Shown: positions 51,444 to 60,301 of the stretch, piece after piece
Numbering within the stretch: position 1 is the first letter of the stretch
Layout of the letters: each line of letters starts with the position of its first letter
NCBI GenBank assembly: GCA_040386075.1
Contig: JAZKGE010000032.1
Coordinates: 124,001 to 188,000 of the forward strand
Source: UBA4416 sp040386075
GTDB lineage: Bacteria > Bacteroidota > Bacteroidia > B-17B0 > Aurantibacillaceae
DNA: 64,000 bases
Direction: 5' to 3'
Notes under the pieces: generated by a model
The model's database searches: none
The model's input: only the letters and a program-made list of their open reading frames with translations
Told to the model about the DNA's origin: nothing
Translations under genes and position numbers: made by a program

Positions 51444-53045
51444 CTATTCTTTGATGAACTTCTGTTTATATTCACCTTTATCGGTCATTACGGTCATAAA
51501 ATAAATACCCGCTTTGAGCTTAGTAACATCCACCTTAACTTGGTCCCCACTGGTCATAATTAGTTTTCCGTTCACGTCAAAAATGGTAATACTGATTAGG
51601 CTAAAATCGTTTGCCAATTGCACGGTCAGTAAATTAGCGGCGGGGTTTGGATAAACCGCCATAGGATTCTCTCTATTGATCTCTTTGGCGCTCAACGCCA
51701 AACAACTGTTTATGAGCACTGAAAAATTAGAAACGCTGCTTACAGTCGATGGAAATGACGACATCGTGACAGACGCTACGCTAGTGAGTGTTGTAGAATT
51801 TGGGGAGCCCAGCACGTATGTATAGTAATTTGATGGAGTAACACTAATACTAGCTGTAGGCGAACAATAAGATCCAATGGTAGAATCCATCTCTGTAATG
51901 GATAAAGGACCCGGTAAGGAACCGGAGGTTTCTATGGAATAGAAAAAATGATTTCCATAATGATGTTTCAATTGAGTGATAGAGTCTTCAATACCAAATG
52001 TTGATTGTCCAAAATTTTGCAGCCAGTTATATTTTTTATTATCGCTTAGGCCGTTGGAATCTACTTTTACGATCCATTTCTCAAATTTATTAGTGGATAC
52101 ATTTTTACAGGTGACCGATAAATAGACATTTTTTAAATGATCTTCCTCCACGTTTTGAAGACTCATGAGGTAAGGGGCAAATGTTTGAAATTGAATTCCC
52201 CATTTAAGAACCGTATTTTTTATCTTTCTAAATGAAAACGTATTATACAATTGGCTGGAAAATGCTCCCGCATTATTACATAGATAAAATACATTAGATT
52301 CCATTTTTGATTTTATGATCTTTTCGTTGCTGCTGGGGTATTGCATCGTTGTGCCCATAAAAGCTATTTGAAATAAAGAGTCAACGGTTATAACATCGGT
52401 CAAGTCGTTGTACTTATACGTTAAGTTAAATACAGGCCCTTCAAATCCGTATCCCCAAGAACTTATTTGGTAAACACCGGAAACATCGTTAATGATCGTT
52501 GAATTTTTAGGATCCAGTAAATGATTTTTGAAAACTAACCGTAGTTTGATAAAGTTGCCCGTTGTATCTACCTTTAAAAGATATAACGGCGGTGTTGTAA
52601 GAAGCGGCGGAGTTACGCCGGTTATAACCAGTTGAGCATTTCTGTCCAGTAAAATCTGATCGGCGCTTTCTATTGAAACGGTTTGAGTGTTTCCGGAAAT
52701 AGTGGCCGTATAAGTGGGTAACGCTTTACACCAGGTTAAGTTGCCGTTCGCCTCTATTTTGCCTATTTTATCTGCGCCAGCGCTTGAGCCAATAAAAAAC
52801 AGACTACCGGTTTTGGATAGCAAAAGGCTTTTGAAACTTAAATTCATATAACTATTTATCCAGATGGGATTAAAATTTTTATCCAGTTTTTCAACCCTGT
52901 TTCCATGAAACATAATGATATTTGAATCTGCATCAATGATAAAATCACCTTTATTACCTGTAGAGGCGTTAAGGTGTGGGAAGTTTTGGGCTTTTAGAGA
53001 GGTAAAAGCAATCAGTAAAGTAGCGATGAGTAGAATTGTTTTCAT
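51444..53045 (-). CDS. Secreted T9SS type A protein, tandem paralogue 1
   Basis: 533 residues with a signal peptide (MKTILLIATLLIAFTSLKAQ). The N-terminal part reads FPHLNASTGNKGDFIIDADS, NIIMFHGNRVEKLDKNFNPI, then repeated kelch/propeller-like strands (GKIEANGNLTWCKALPTY) to ~residue 440. The last ~70 residues form a type A sorting domain: MAVYPNPAANLLTVQLANDF, GKLIMTSGDQVKV, AGIYFMTVMTDKGEYKQKFI. It is a clear paralogue of the next gene at 53165. It should be secreted or surface-held through T9SS. No enzymatic motif seen. Confidence 0.9.
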   Translation of the reverse strand: MKTILLIATLLIAFTSLKAQNFPHLNASTGNKGDFIIDADSNIIMFHGNRVEKLDKNFNPIWINSYMNLSFKSLLLSKTGSLFFIGSSAGADKIGKIEANGNLTWCKALPTYTATISGNTQTVSIESADQILLDRNAQLVITGVTPPLLTTPPLYLLKVDTTGNFIKLRLVFKNHLLDPKNSTIINDVSGVYQISSWGYGFEGPVFNLTYKYNDLTDVITVDSLFQIAFMGTTMQYPSSNEKIIKSKMESNVFYLCNNAGAFSSQLYNTFSFRKIKNTVLKWGIQFQTFAPYLMSLQNVEEDHLKNVYLSVTCKNVSTNKFEKWIVKVDSNGLSDNKKYNWLQNFGQSTFGIEDSITQLKHHYGNHFFYSIETSGSLPGPLSITEMDSTIGSYCSPTASISVTPSNYYTYVLGSPNSTTLTSVASVTMSSFPSTVSSVSNFSVLINSCLALSAKEINRENPMAVYPNPAANLLTVQLANDFSLISITIFDVNGKLIMTSGDQVKVDVTKLKAGIYFMTVMTDKGEYKQKFIKE

Positions 53046-53164
53046 AGAGTAGTTATTAGTAGTATCTAAATTAAAACTTCAGTAACTCAAAACAAAGCCT
53101 AAAGCTATAGCTGGTTGATCTGAGTAATATGTGGTAGCATTTACAAAATAGCTGGTTAAATGTT

Positions 53165-54739
53165 TTATTCTTTAACAAATTTCTGTTTAAATTCTTTTTT
53201 ATCCGTTAACACCTTAATAAAATATAAGCCCGGCTTTAGATCAGAAATATCTATTGTTTCCTGATTATCTGATAATATTATTTTACCCGTTATATCAATG
53301 ATGTTTATTTTATCGATCTTTTGATCATCCGGAACGCTAACTTTTAGAGCATTACTGGCAGGATTTGGATAAACAAAAAAACTGCCTGCTTCTTTAGTTA
53401 TCTCCGGGCTTTGATTAACCAAACAATAATTATTATTTATAGAAAAATTAGTAATTGCCGTAACTGATGGTATTAGATCGGTATAGGTTGTTGTATCATT
53501 GATGATTTGATAACTCCACGGCCCATTAGTATCGAAACTGCCACCCATAGATGGATTAACCGCAGACGAATTTGATGTTTTACAAATAACGCTCAGAGAG
53601 GAATCTATGGGAGTTAAAGTAAGTGGGTTAGACAAAAATATACCGCCATACATGTCAAATATATACTTATTGCCATATAAAGCATGTATTTTTCCTCTAA
53701 TGGTAGTATACCAATTTGGTGTAGTGAAGCTGAAATTAGAAAAATATTGTATACTGCGACCTGTTGTGAACGTTGAATTTAGTTTAATTGTGTAATGGTA
53801 ATAACCACCCATACTACTGACCAGGTCATTTGATATAGAATATATAATACTACCATACTCGTCTTCGTCAAAGCTATTGAAAAACCACGGGCCAGCACTT
53901 AAACCGTAATAATTTGCAGAAATGATATTATCATTTTGATATTTCACCACAAATCCACTTGTGGCATTTGCAAGCCCATTGATTTTTTGAAACGAGTAGT
54001 ATACCGAAGGGTCGTTTTTGGATTTGAAAAAATTAGATTGCGCGTTGGTTGGAGAAAATACTCCTCCTGTCCAGCCAAAATGAGTTATTGTATTCGTATT
54101 TTCATCATACCTGAATTTTATTATCCCTCCAAATTCAAAATTCCAAAAACCACTGATAAACCGGTATATACCTGCACTATCTTGTAGTATTTTCAGATTA
54201 TGTAAAGCAAATCCTCCAAGATCAAATTTCTTGCTCGATAAAACACCACCCAAAGTATCCAACTTTAAAAACCAGGCGGTAGGAGAACCATACTCATAAC
54301 TTGCTGAAAGAACCAGATTGTTATTTCTGTCCAGCATTAAGTCACAAAATCTTTCAGGCATGGTTGGTATTGCAGACCCAGAGGCGAATTGTTTACACCA
54401 ATTAAGTGTACCGTCAGCATTTAGTTTACCTATGATGTTGATGTGAGAATTATAAGTTAAGGCGCTATCTGCTGAAATAAAGTAAATGCTGCCTGTTTTG
54501 GATAACAACAAACTAAAAAATGCCAGGCCATCGTATTGTTTGACCCAGATCGTATTTAAATTTTTATCCAGCTTCTCAATTTGGTTGCCATGATACATAA
54601 TGATATTGGTATCACTGTCTACAATGTACTGGCCTTCATTGCCTGTAGAGGCATTCAGGTATGGATATACCTGCTGGGCTTTTATAAAACCAGAAGGGTA
54701 AATGAATATGAAATAAATGAAAAGTAAAGGTATCCTCAT
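53165..54739 (-). CDS. Secreted T9SS type A protein, tandem paralogue 2
   Basis: 524 residues with signal peptide MRIPLLFIYFIFIYPSGFIK (cut near AQQ). It shares the layout of 51444-53045: YPYLNASTGNEGQYIVDSDT, NIIMYHGNQIEKLDKNLNTI, GKLNADGTLNWCKQFASGSA, propeller-like strands, and a type A sorting domain (FVYPNPASNALKVSVPDDQK; PGLYFIKVLTDKKEFKQKFV). The two genes are 119 bp apart on the same strand and look like a local duplication. Ligand unknown. Confidence 0.9.
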   Translation of the reverse strand: MRIPLLFIYFIFIYPSGFIKAQQVYPYLNASTGNEGQYIVDSDTNIIMYHGNQIEKLDKNLNTIWVKQYDGLAFFSLLLSKTGSIYFISADSALTYNSHINIIGKLNADGTLNWCKQFASGSAIPTMPERFCDLMLDRNNNLVLSASYEYGSPTAWFLKLDTLGGVLSSKKFDLGGFALHNLKILQDSAGIYRFISGFWNFEFGGIIKFRYDENTNTITHFGWTGGVFSPTNAQSNFFKSKNDPSVYYSFQKINGLANATSGFVVKYQNDNIISANYYGLSAGPWFFNSFDEDEYGSIIYSISNDLVSSMGGYYHYTIKLNSTFTTGRSIQYFSNFSFTTPNWYTTIRGKIHALYGNKYIFDMYGGIFLSNPLTLTPIDSSLSVICKTSNSSAVNPSMGGSFDTNGPWSYQIINDTTTYTDLIPSVTAITNFSINNNYCLVNQSPEITKEAGSFFVYPNPASNALKVSVPDDQKIDKINIIDITGKIILSDNQETIDISDLKPGLYFIKVLTDKKEFKQKFVKE

Positions 54740-54801
54740 GCATTACGGTTTGTAATAATGAAGGTAATCAAAAAAGTTGTAATTAAAAAGAGAAGAGGGT
54801 G

Positions 54802-56007
54802 TTAAATACTATGCCCCATTTTATCTTTCTTGGTTTGCATATACTTTTCGTTATGCGGGTTAGAAGGAATAACGATAGCAACATTCTCAGTTACCTCTAA
54901 GCCGTAACCAATTAAACCAACACGTTTCACAGGATTGTTGCTCATCAGTTTCATTTTACTGATCCCCAGATCACGTAAAATTTGCGCGCCAACGCCATAG
55001 TCGCGCTCATCCATTTTAAAGCCCAATTCTAAATTGGCTTCAACGGTATCGCGGCCTTGTTCCTGTAATTTGTATGCTTTTAATTTATTCAACAAGCCAA
55101 TACCACGACCTTCCTGGTTCATATATACAATTACGCCTTTACCTTCTTTTTCAATGGTTTCCATAGCTTTGTGTAATTGAGGACCACAATCGCAACGGCA
55201 AGAGCCAAAAATGTCTCCTGTTACGCAGGATGAATGTACGCGCACCAAAACAGGCTCATCTTTATCCCATTCGCCTTTTATCAAAGCCATGTGTTCTTCT
55301 CCGGTTGTATCTACTTTATAGGATATCAATTTAAAATCGCCCCAGGTGGTTGGCATTTGCACTTCTACCTGGCGGGTAACAATACTTTCTTTTGCTAAGC
55401 GATACGAGATCAGATCTTTAATCGTTACAATTTTAAGATCGAATTGTTTGGCAACCTTTACCAGGTCGGGCAAACGAGCCATGGTGCCGTCTTCGTTCAA
55501 TACTTCCACTAAAGCACCACAAGGTTCAAAGCCTGCTAAACGCGCAAAATCAATGGTTGCTTCGGTATGGCCGGTGCGGCGTAACACACCACCTGTTTTT
55601 GCAATCAAAGGAAAAATATGTCCCGGTCTTCCAAAATCAGCAGCCTTCATATTTGGATCGATCAAAGCTTTTACTGTTTTTGATCTATCGGCAGTTGAAA
55701 TGCCTGTTGTGCAACCATGACCTAACAGATCAACAGAAACGGTAAAGGCTGTTTCGTGTAAAGCTGTATTGGAACTTACCATTAATTCCAGCTGTAATTC
55801 TTTTGCTCTTTCATCTGTTACTGCTGCGCAAATTAACCCACGGCCGTGCGTGGCCATAAAGTTGATGATCTCAGGCGTTACGTTTCTTGCGGCGGTTAAA
55901 AAATCACCTTCATTCTCTCTATCCTCATCGTCAACAACAATGATCACTTTCCCTGCTTTAATATCAGCAATGGCTTCTTCGATGGTATTTACTTTAATTG
56001 TTTCCAT
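54802..56007 (-). CDS. ribBA: Bifunctional 3,4-dihydroxy-2-butanone-4-phosphate synthase / GTP cyclohydrolase II
   Basis: The start is set at METIKVNTIEEAIADIKAGK (56007); an in-frame upstream start would add 17 residues not seen in the family. 401 residues. RibB half (~1-205): VDDEDRENEGDF, LGHGCTTGISTADRSKT and RRTGHTEATIDFARLAG. RibA half (~210-401): VRVHSSCVTGDIFGSCRCDC (zinc cysteines), YMNQEGRGIGLLNKLKAYKL and MSNNPVKRVGLIGYGL. It catalyses both entry steps of riboflavin synthesis from ribulose-5-phosphate and GTP. It is divergent from the NUDIX gene, with a 71-bp gap. I see no FMN-riboswitch-like leader. Confidence 0.97.
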   Translation of the reverse strand: METIKVNTIEEAIADIKAGKVIIVVDDEDRENEGDFLTAARNVTPEIINFMATHGRGLICAAVTDERAKELQLELMVSSNTALHETAFTVSVDLLGHGCTTGISTADRSKTVKALIDPNMKAADFGRPGHIFPLIAKTGGVLRRTGHTEATIDFARLAGFEPCGALVEVLNEDGTMARLPDLVKVAKQFDLKIVTIKDLISYRLAKESIVTRQVEVQMPTTWGDFKLISYKVDTTGEEHMALIKGEWDKDEPVLVRVHSSCVTGDIFGSCRCDCGPQLHKAMETIEKEGKGVIVYMNQEGRGIGLLNKLKAYKLQEQGRDTVEANLELGFKMDERDYGVGAQILRDLGISKMKLMSNNPVKRVGLIGYGLEVTENVAIVIPSNPHNEKYMQTKKDKMGHSI

Positions 56008-56064
56008 GATTCTTGATTTGCAGGGCAAATTTACGGATTTAATGACATTTACGGACATATATTC

Positions 56065-56072
56065 TATCTTTG
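56065..56072 (+). promoter_or_regulatory. -7 element TATCTTTG for the NUDIX gene
   Basis: Exact TAnnTTTG match only 6 bp before the ATG at 56079, implying a very short or leaderless transcript. Confidence 0.45.
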
Positions 56073-56078
56073 TTGAGC

Positions 56079-56705
56079 ATGTTTTCTCAGGTTATAGCTG
56101 ATATACAAAAGAAACTACAATTGCCACTTCCGGGCGAAGAGGCTCAGTTTGAGATGGCTCACGTCAATCGCGAGCGATTATCTGATCTGTCTGTGGAATA
56201 TAAGAATTACCGTCCGAGTGCTGTGTTAATTCTATTATATCCCAACGAACATGAGGAAACTATCTTGTTGCTAATTGAGCGCGTGACTTATGATGGCTAC
56301 CACAGCGGACAAATTGCGTTACCAGGTGGGAAGTCCGAACCAACAGACGAAGACCTGGAAGCTACAGCCATGCGCGAATTTTTTGAAGAAACCGGATCGG
56401 ATAAAACGCCTACCGTTATTGGAAAATTAACACCGGTTTATATTCCGGTAAGTAAATTCAGTGTGCAGCCTTTTGTGGCTTACTTACCTGAACGGCCTAA
56501 TTTTACCATTAACACACGCGAGGTGGAACAGTTGATCGAATGGCCTTTTACAAATTTTATCAGTGCTGAAACAGTGAAACAAACTACTATTGAACCTATG
56601 CCGGGCTTAAAATTAAAAACACCTTATTTTGATGTGCAGGATAAAATTTTATGGGGTGCCACAGCTATGATCATGAATGAACTAAAGTGGGTGGTGAATA
56701 GTTAG
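56079..56705 (+). CDS. NUDIX hydrolase, CoA-pyrophosphatase-like
   Basis: 208 residues from ATG 56079 (two TTG codons lie upstream). The NUDIX box region reads LPGGKSEPTDEDLEATAMRE, followed by FFEETGS. The TAxRE-x2-EE-x-G pattern and the preceding HSGQIALPGG match the CoA-hydrolase subfamily (UPF0035), which splits coenzyme A or its derivatives into 4'-phosphopantetheine and 3',5'-ADP. Length and the TPVYIPVSKFSVQPFVAYL segment fit that group. Divergently transcribed from ribBA; both concern cofactors. Confidence 0.92.
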   Translation: MFSQVIADIQKKLQLPLPGEEAQFEMAHVNRERLSDLSVEYKNYRPSAVLILLYPNEHEETILLLIERVTYDGYHSGQIALPGGKSEPTDEDLEATAMREFFEETGSDKTPTVIGKLTPVYIPVSKFSVQPFVAYLPERPNFTINTREVEQLIEWPFTNFISAETVKQTTIEPMPGLKLKTPYFDVQDKILWGATAMIMNELKWVVNS

Positions 56706-56706
56706 T

Positions 56707-56961
56707 TTATCTATTTACAATCACTTTTTCGCTTTTAACAATACGATCATTTTGATAAATATTTACAAAATAAATTCCATTCGTGAAATTTTCTAAATAA
56801 ATGCAGGAAGTGTTACTGGATGGGATTTCACTGAATAATATTTGACCCGTAATTGAACTTATTTCTATTTTTTGTAATTCAGATTTAAATTTAATATTGA
56901 GGATGTCTTTAGTAGGATTTGGCCCGATATAAATTAAATTATAATGTACGTTGTCATTTAG
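56707..56961 (-). pseudogene. T9SS type A sorting domain cut off by an in-frame stop
   Basis: Translation in the same frame as the upstream gene gives NDNVHYNLIYIGPNPTKDIL, GQILFSEIPSSNTSCIYLEN, GIYFVNIYQNDRIVKSEKVI and a TAA at 56709-56707. This is a complete type A sorting domain of ~80 residues. A single TGA at 56964-56962 separates it from the upstream protein (56962-57480). GGA-to-TGA would need one substitution. The piece has no start of its own. Confidence 0.85.
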
Positions 56962-57480
56962 TCATAAAACCAAACATGTTGTATCAACAACAATTAATGA
57001 CGCGAGCGATTCAGAGCAGCCAGTACTTGGATTTGTTGCAGAAACGCTATACCATGTATTGACTGTAGGACTAAGTATTGTTGAAGGAAAAGTAGATCCA
57101 TTATTCCAATTATAACTTACTGGACTAGATGCATTAGCTGTTAAGGTTACAGTAGCACCAGCACAAATTGTATCATTATTAATTACTGTAACGCTTAATC
57201 CAGGAAGTGGATTAACAAAAACATTGCATGTTGCTGAGCCGGTACACGCTCCTGTCGAACCTAAAACAGTATATGTTATATTTGCAGTGGGCGTAACCAC
57301 AACATTATTGCCTGTTTGAGAAGTTGGGATCCATGAATAAGACGTCGCGCCTGAGGCAGATAAACTTATTGAGCTTCCAGAGCAAATCACATAATTATTT
57401 GTAGTGAGTGTCAATGTACATTGAGCGTTACCAGTACAAGCCGATACTAAAACTATCAAAATAATCGCTATTTTTTTCAT
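56962..57480 (-). CDS. Secreted Ig/PKD-like protein truncated before its T9SS sorting domain
   Basis: 172 residues as read, ending at TGA 56962-56964. Signal peptide (MKKIAIILIVLVSACTGNAQ) and two ~75-residue Ig/PKD-like domains: NYVICSGSSISLSASGATSY with YSWIPTSQTGNNVVVTPTAN, and NNDTICAGATVTLTANASSP with YNWNNGSTFPSTILSPTVNT. Such domains usually end in a sorting domain, and one follows in frame (56707-56961), so the intact product would be 257 residues. As read, it is secreted to the periplasm but lacks its T9SS signal. It lies leftward of asnS, with an 88-bp gap. Confidence 0.85.
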   Translation of the reverse strand: MKKIAIILIVLVSACTGNAQCTLTLTTNNYVICSGSSISLSASGATSYSWIPTSQTGNNVVVTPTANITYTVLGSTGACTGSATCNVFVNPLPGLSVTVINNDTICAGATVTLTANASSPVSYNWNNGSTFPSTILSPTVNTWYSVSATNPSTGCSESLASLIVVDTTCLVL

Positions 57481-57568
57481 TAAGAATTTTTAGTAAAAAT
57501 ACGTAACGAAGCATAAAAACTTATGCCTTTAAAAGGATTTTTGACACAAAATATAAAATCAGAAACTT

Positions 57569-59017
57569 CTAAAACTCACAGTTATTAGGAGTTCTCGGGA
57601 AAGCGATCACATCACGAATATTGGTCATACCTGTTACAAATAATACCAAACGTTCAAAGCCTAAACCAAAACCTGCATGCGGACAAGCGCCAAAACGGCG
57701 GGTATCTAAATACCAGCTCATTTCTTCAGTTGGGATGTGCATGTCTTTCATACGCGATTCCAGTTTCTCCAAACGCTCTTCTCGTTGTGAACCTCCAATG
57801 ATCTCGCCAATGCCCGGAAATAAAATATCCATTGCGGCTACCGTTTTCCCATCTTCGTTCATACGCATATAAAACGATTTGATGTCTTTAGGATAATCGG
57901 TTAAAATAACCGGTTTCTTGAAATGCTTCTCAACTAAGTAACGTTCGTGTTCGCTTTGTAAGTCGGCACCCCAGCCCTCAATGATGTATTGGAATTTCTT
58001 TTTCTTATTATGGTTCGATTCACGTAAAATATCTATCGCTTCGGTATATGTAATTTTGGCAAAATCGTTTCCTAAACAAAAATTTAATTTTTCTAATAAA
58101 TTTAATTCGCTGCGTTCTGTCTGAGGTTTATTTTTTTCCTCATCCAGTAAACGCTGCGATAGAAACTCGATATCTTCTTTGTTTTTATCCAAAGCGTAAG
58201 TAATAACATATTTCAGCATTTCTTCTGCTAAAGCCATATTATCTTTTAAGTCGTAAAAAGCCATCTCCGGTTCTATCATCCAAAATTCAGCTAAGTGGCG
58301 GGTTGTGTTTGAATTCTCAGCACGGAATGTTGGACCAAAAGTATATACATCGCTGAATGCCATGGCTGCTAATTCACCTTCTAATTGTCCGGATACCGTT
58401 AAGTTGGTTGACTTTCCAAAAAAGTCCTGTTTATAATCGATCTCGCCTGTTTCGGTTAACGGTGGATTTTTAGGATCTAAGGTCGATACACGAAACATCT
58501 CACCGGCACCTTCCGCATCGCTGCTGGTAATGATGGGTGTGTGCATGTAAACAAATCCTTTATCATTAAAAAATTTATGAATAGCGTAAGCCAATGTGTG
58601 ACGCACTCTAAAGATAGCGCCAAACGTACCTGTACGAAAACGCAGGTGAGCAATTTCTCTTAAGAATTCTAATGAGTGTGCTTTTGGTTGTAAGGGATAT
58701 GAATTAGGTTTCGAAATATCTGATTCGGCATCGCCATAAATTTCAATACTATCCACTACAATTTCAACGGTTTGTCCTTTGCCCTGCGAAGCAATTAGCT
58801 TGCCCGTAACACCAACACAAGCGCCTGGCGTAATACGTTTTAAGGTTTCGGGATTTGTATTTTCAAAATTAACAACTGCCTGAACGTTTTGAATGCAGGA
58901 ACCATCGTTAATGGCAATAAATGAATTGTTACGAAATGTACGAACCCAACCTTTTACGTTTACCGTTTGGTCAACCTGAGTACCTTTTAAAACTTCTTTA
59001 ATTTTTGTGCGCACCAT
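57569..59017 (-). CDS. asnS: Asparagine--tRNA ligase
   Basis: 482 residues, class IIb. The N-terminal OB-fold (~1-110; VNVKGWVRTFRNNSFIAIND) is followed by the catalytic core: HTPIITSSDAEGAGEMFRV, motif 2 in FGPTFRAENSNTTRHLAEFW, motif 3 in GFGLGFERLVLFVTGMTNIR, and the end DVIAFPRTPNNCEF. The AEFWMIEPE segment and the GEMFRV-type insertion identify AsnRS rather than AspRS. It charges tRNA-Asn with asparagine in the cytoplasm. Standard length for the family. Confidence 0.97.
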   Translation of the reverse strand: MVRTKIKEVLKGTQVDQTVNVKGWVRTFRNNSFIAINDGSCIQNVQAVVNFENTNPETLKRITPGACVGVTGKLIASQGKGQTVEIVVDSIEIYGDAESDISKPNSYPLQPKAHSLEFLREIAHLRFRTGTFGAIFRVRHTLAYAIHKFFNDKGFVYMHTPIITSSDAEGAGEMFRVSTLDPKNPPLTETGEIDYKQDFFGKSTNLTVSGQLEGELAAMAFSDVYTFGPTFRAENSNTTRHLAEFWMIEPEMAFYDLKDNMALAEEMLKYVITYALDKNKEDIEFLSQRLLDEEKNKPQTERSELNLLEKLNFCLGNDFAKITYTEAIDILRESNHNKKKKFQYIIEGWGADLQSEHERYLVEKHFKKPVILTDYPKDIKSFYMRMNEDGKTVAAMDILFPGIGEIIGGSQREERLEKLESRMKDMHIPTEEMSWYLDTRRFGACPHAGFGLGFERLVLFVTGMTNIRDVIAFPRTPNNCEF

Positions 59018-59072
59018 AATAGTATGAATATTGAGGTGCGAAGATAATTAATTCTACTCTTAAAAGACAGAC

Positions 59073-59531
59073 TTAGGCTTTTTTTCCATTGGATTTTCCT
59101 TTACTATTTCCTTTGGCTTTTTCCTTTCCTTTTCCGTTGTTTTTTGCTTTTCCTTTGAGAGCATGAAATTCGGCAGAGCCGGGTTTAATTCCCAATTCCT
59201 TGGCAATTTGGCCCCATCCTTTATCTTTATTTTTTTGGTAAGTAGTTGATATAGTTTCAATTGGTTTATTTACTACCTGGGCGGTTTGTAGTACCATAAA
59301 CGCATCACCTGGCAGCAAATCCTTTAAGAGGCCATCAACTGTGTTTTTTGCAACATTAAATGTAGTTACTGCATTTTGCACAAAAGCACTCAAATCGTCT
59401 TTAGCTTTTGTATTAATATCCTTTAAAATGTTATCCAACTCAATATCACCTGTACGTGGGTTAAAGGAGATGGTTTGAGCATTAACAGATAAAATAAAGC
59501 AGGTTGCAATCAGGCTAAGTAATTTTTTCAT
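59073..59531 (-). CDS. Secreted protein with lysine-rich low-complexity tail
   Basis: 152 residues. Signal peptide MKKLLSLIATCFILSVNAQ, a helical body (DIELDNILKDINTKAKDDLS; FVQNAVTTFNVAKNTVDGL), a WGQIAKELGIKPGSAEFHAL segment and a C-terminal ~30-residue tail of Lys, Gly and Asn (KGKAKNNGKGKEKAKGNSKG). The tail is strongly basic and would bind nucleic acid, polyanionic surface polymer or membranes. No T9SS domain. I know this pattern only as a recurring Bacteroidota hypothetical. It lies 55 bp from the asnS start, on the same strand. Confidence 0.7.
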   Translation of the reverse strand: MKKLLSLIATCFILSVNAQTISFNPRTGDIELDNILKDINTKAKDDLSAFVQNAVTTFNVAKNTVDGLLKDLLPGDAFMVLQTAQVVNKPIETISTTYQKNKDKGWGQIAKELGIKPGSAEFHALKGKAKNNGKGKEKAKGNSKGKSNGKKA

Positions 59532-59617
59532 GGTCTTAGGGTTTAGTTTAGTTAAAAATAAATATAATTCTGTAACCTAAGTCCATAATTTTAGGAATAA
59601 ATGTTCTAAAACCTTAG

Positions 59618-59625
59618 TATCTTTG
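59618..59625 (+). promoter_or_regulatory. -7 element TATCTTTG for the NifU-family gene
   Basis: Exact TAnnTTTG match 46 bp before the ATG at 59672. No matching TTTG at the ideal distance. Confidence 0.45.
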
Positions 59626-59671
59626 TACACTTAAATTCTTAAAAGACAGTTTACAGTCATATTCAACTATC

Positions 59672-60301
59672 ATGGAAAACGAAATAGAAGTACCTTATAC
59701 AATATATATAGAAGCAACTCCAAACCCTGCTTCGATGAAATTTGTTGCCAATAAAGTTTTAATAAAAGAAAGAGGTGCAACAGCCGAATACAAAAATATT
59801 TCTGAAACACAAACAGCACCTATTGCTAAACAATTATTCAAGTTTCCATTCGTGAAAACTGTTTTTATTGCAGCTAATTATATTACTATCACTAAAACAG
59901 ATAATGTAGAGTGGGATGATATTAGTTTAGAGTTACGCATTTTCTTAAACGATTATTTAAACAAAGGCAATTTAATTGTAACGGCTTTGCCGCAACAGGA
60001 AGTAGCAGTTGATAATACCTTTACCGAAAAAAAATTCATCAGCACGCAACACGTTGCCGCTAAGGATGAAGTAGAAGCAAAAATTATTGAAGTATTAGAT
60101 CAGTATATTCGCCCGGCAGTAGAGTCGGATGGAGGTATGATCACATTCAAAGAATTAAAAGACGGTGTTGTTACTGTGCAAATGCGCGGCGCCTGTAGTG
60201 GTTGCCCAAGCAGCACCATGACCTTAAAAGCGGGCATTGAAGCTTTATTAAAACGTTTATTGCCCGATGCAGTGAAAGAAGTTGTGAGTGAAGCGATGTA
60301 G
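59672..60301 (+). CDS. NifU/Nfu-type Fe-S cluster carrier
   Basis: 209 residues. The N-terminal Nfu domain (~8-95) has YIEATPNPASMKFVANKVLI and FPFVKTVFIAANYITITKTD. The C-terminal NifU-like domain (~125-209) has ILDQYIRPAVESDGGMITF-like and the cluster motif RGACSGCPSSTMTLKAGIEA (C175, C178). Two-domain Nfu proteins assemble or deliver [4Fe-4S] clusters to apo-proteins. The stop abuts the convergent stop of comF (60301 and 60302), so the two genes are convergent with no spacer. Confidence 0.94.
   Translation: MENEIEVPYTIYIEATPNPASMKFVANKVLIKERGATAEYKNISETQTAPIAKQLFKFPFVKTVFIAANYITITKTDNVEWDDISLELRIFLNDYLNKGNLIVTALPQQEVAVDNTFTEKKFISTQHVAAKDEVEAKIIEVLDQYIRPAVESDGGMITFKELKDGVVTVQMRGACSGCPSSTMTLKAGIEALLKRLLPDAVKEVVSEAM

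Noticed and set aside
56008..56078. FMN riboswitch before ribBA
   Set aside because: The 71-bp gap is too short and has none of the conserved RFN-element segments.
59060..59260. Short leftward open frame near the asnS 5' side
   Set aside because: Overlaps the lysine-rich secreted protein in a different frame; its lysine-rich look is an A-rich codon effect.
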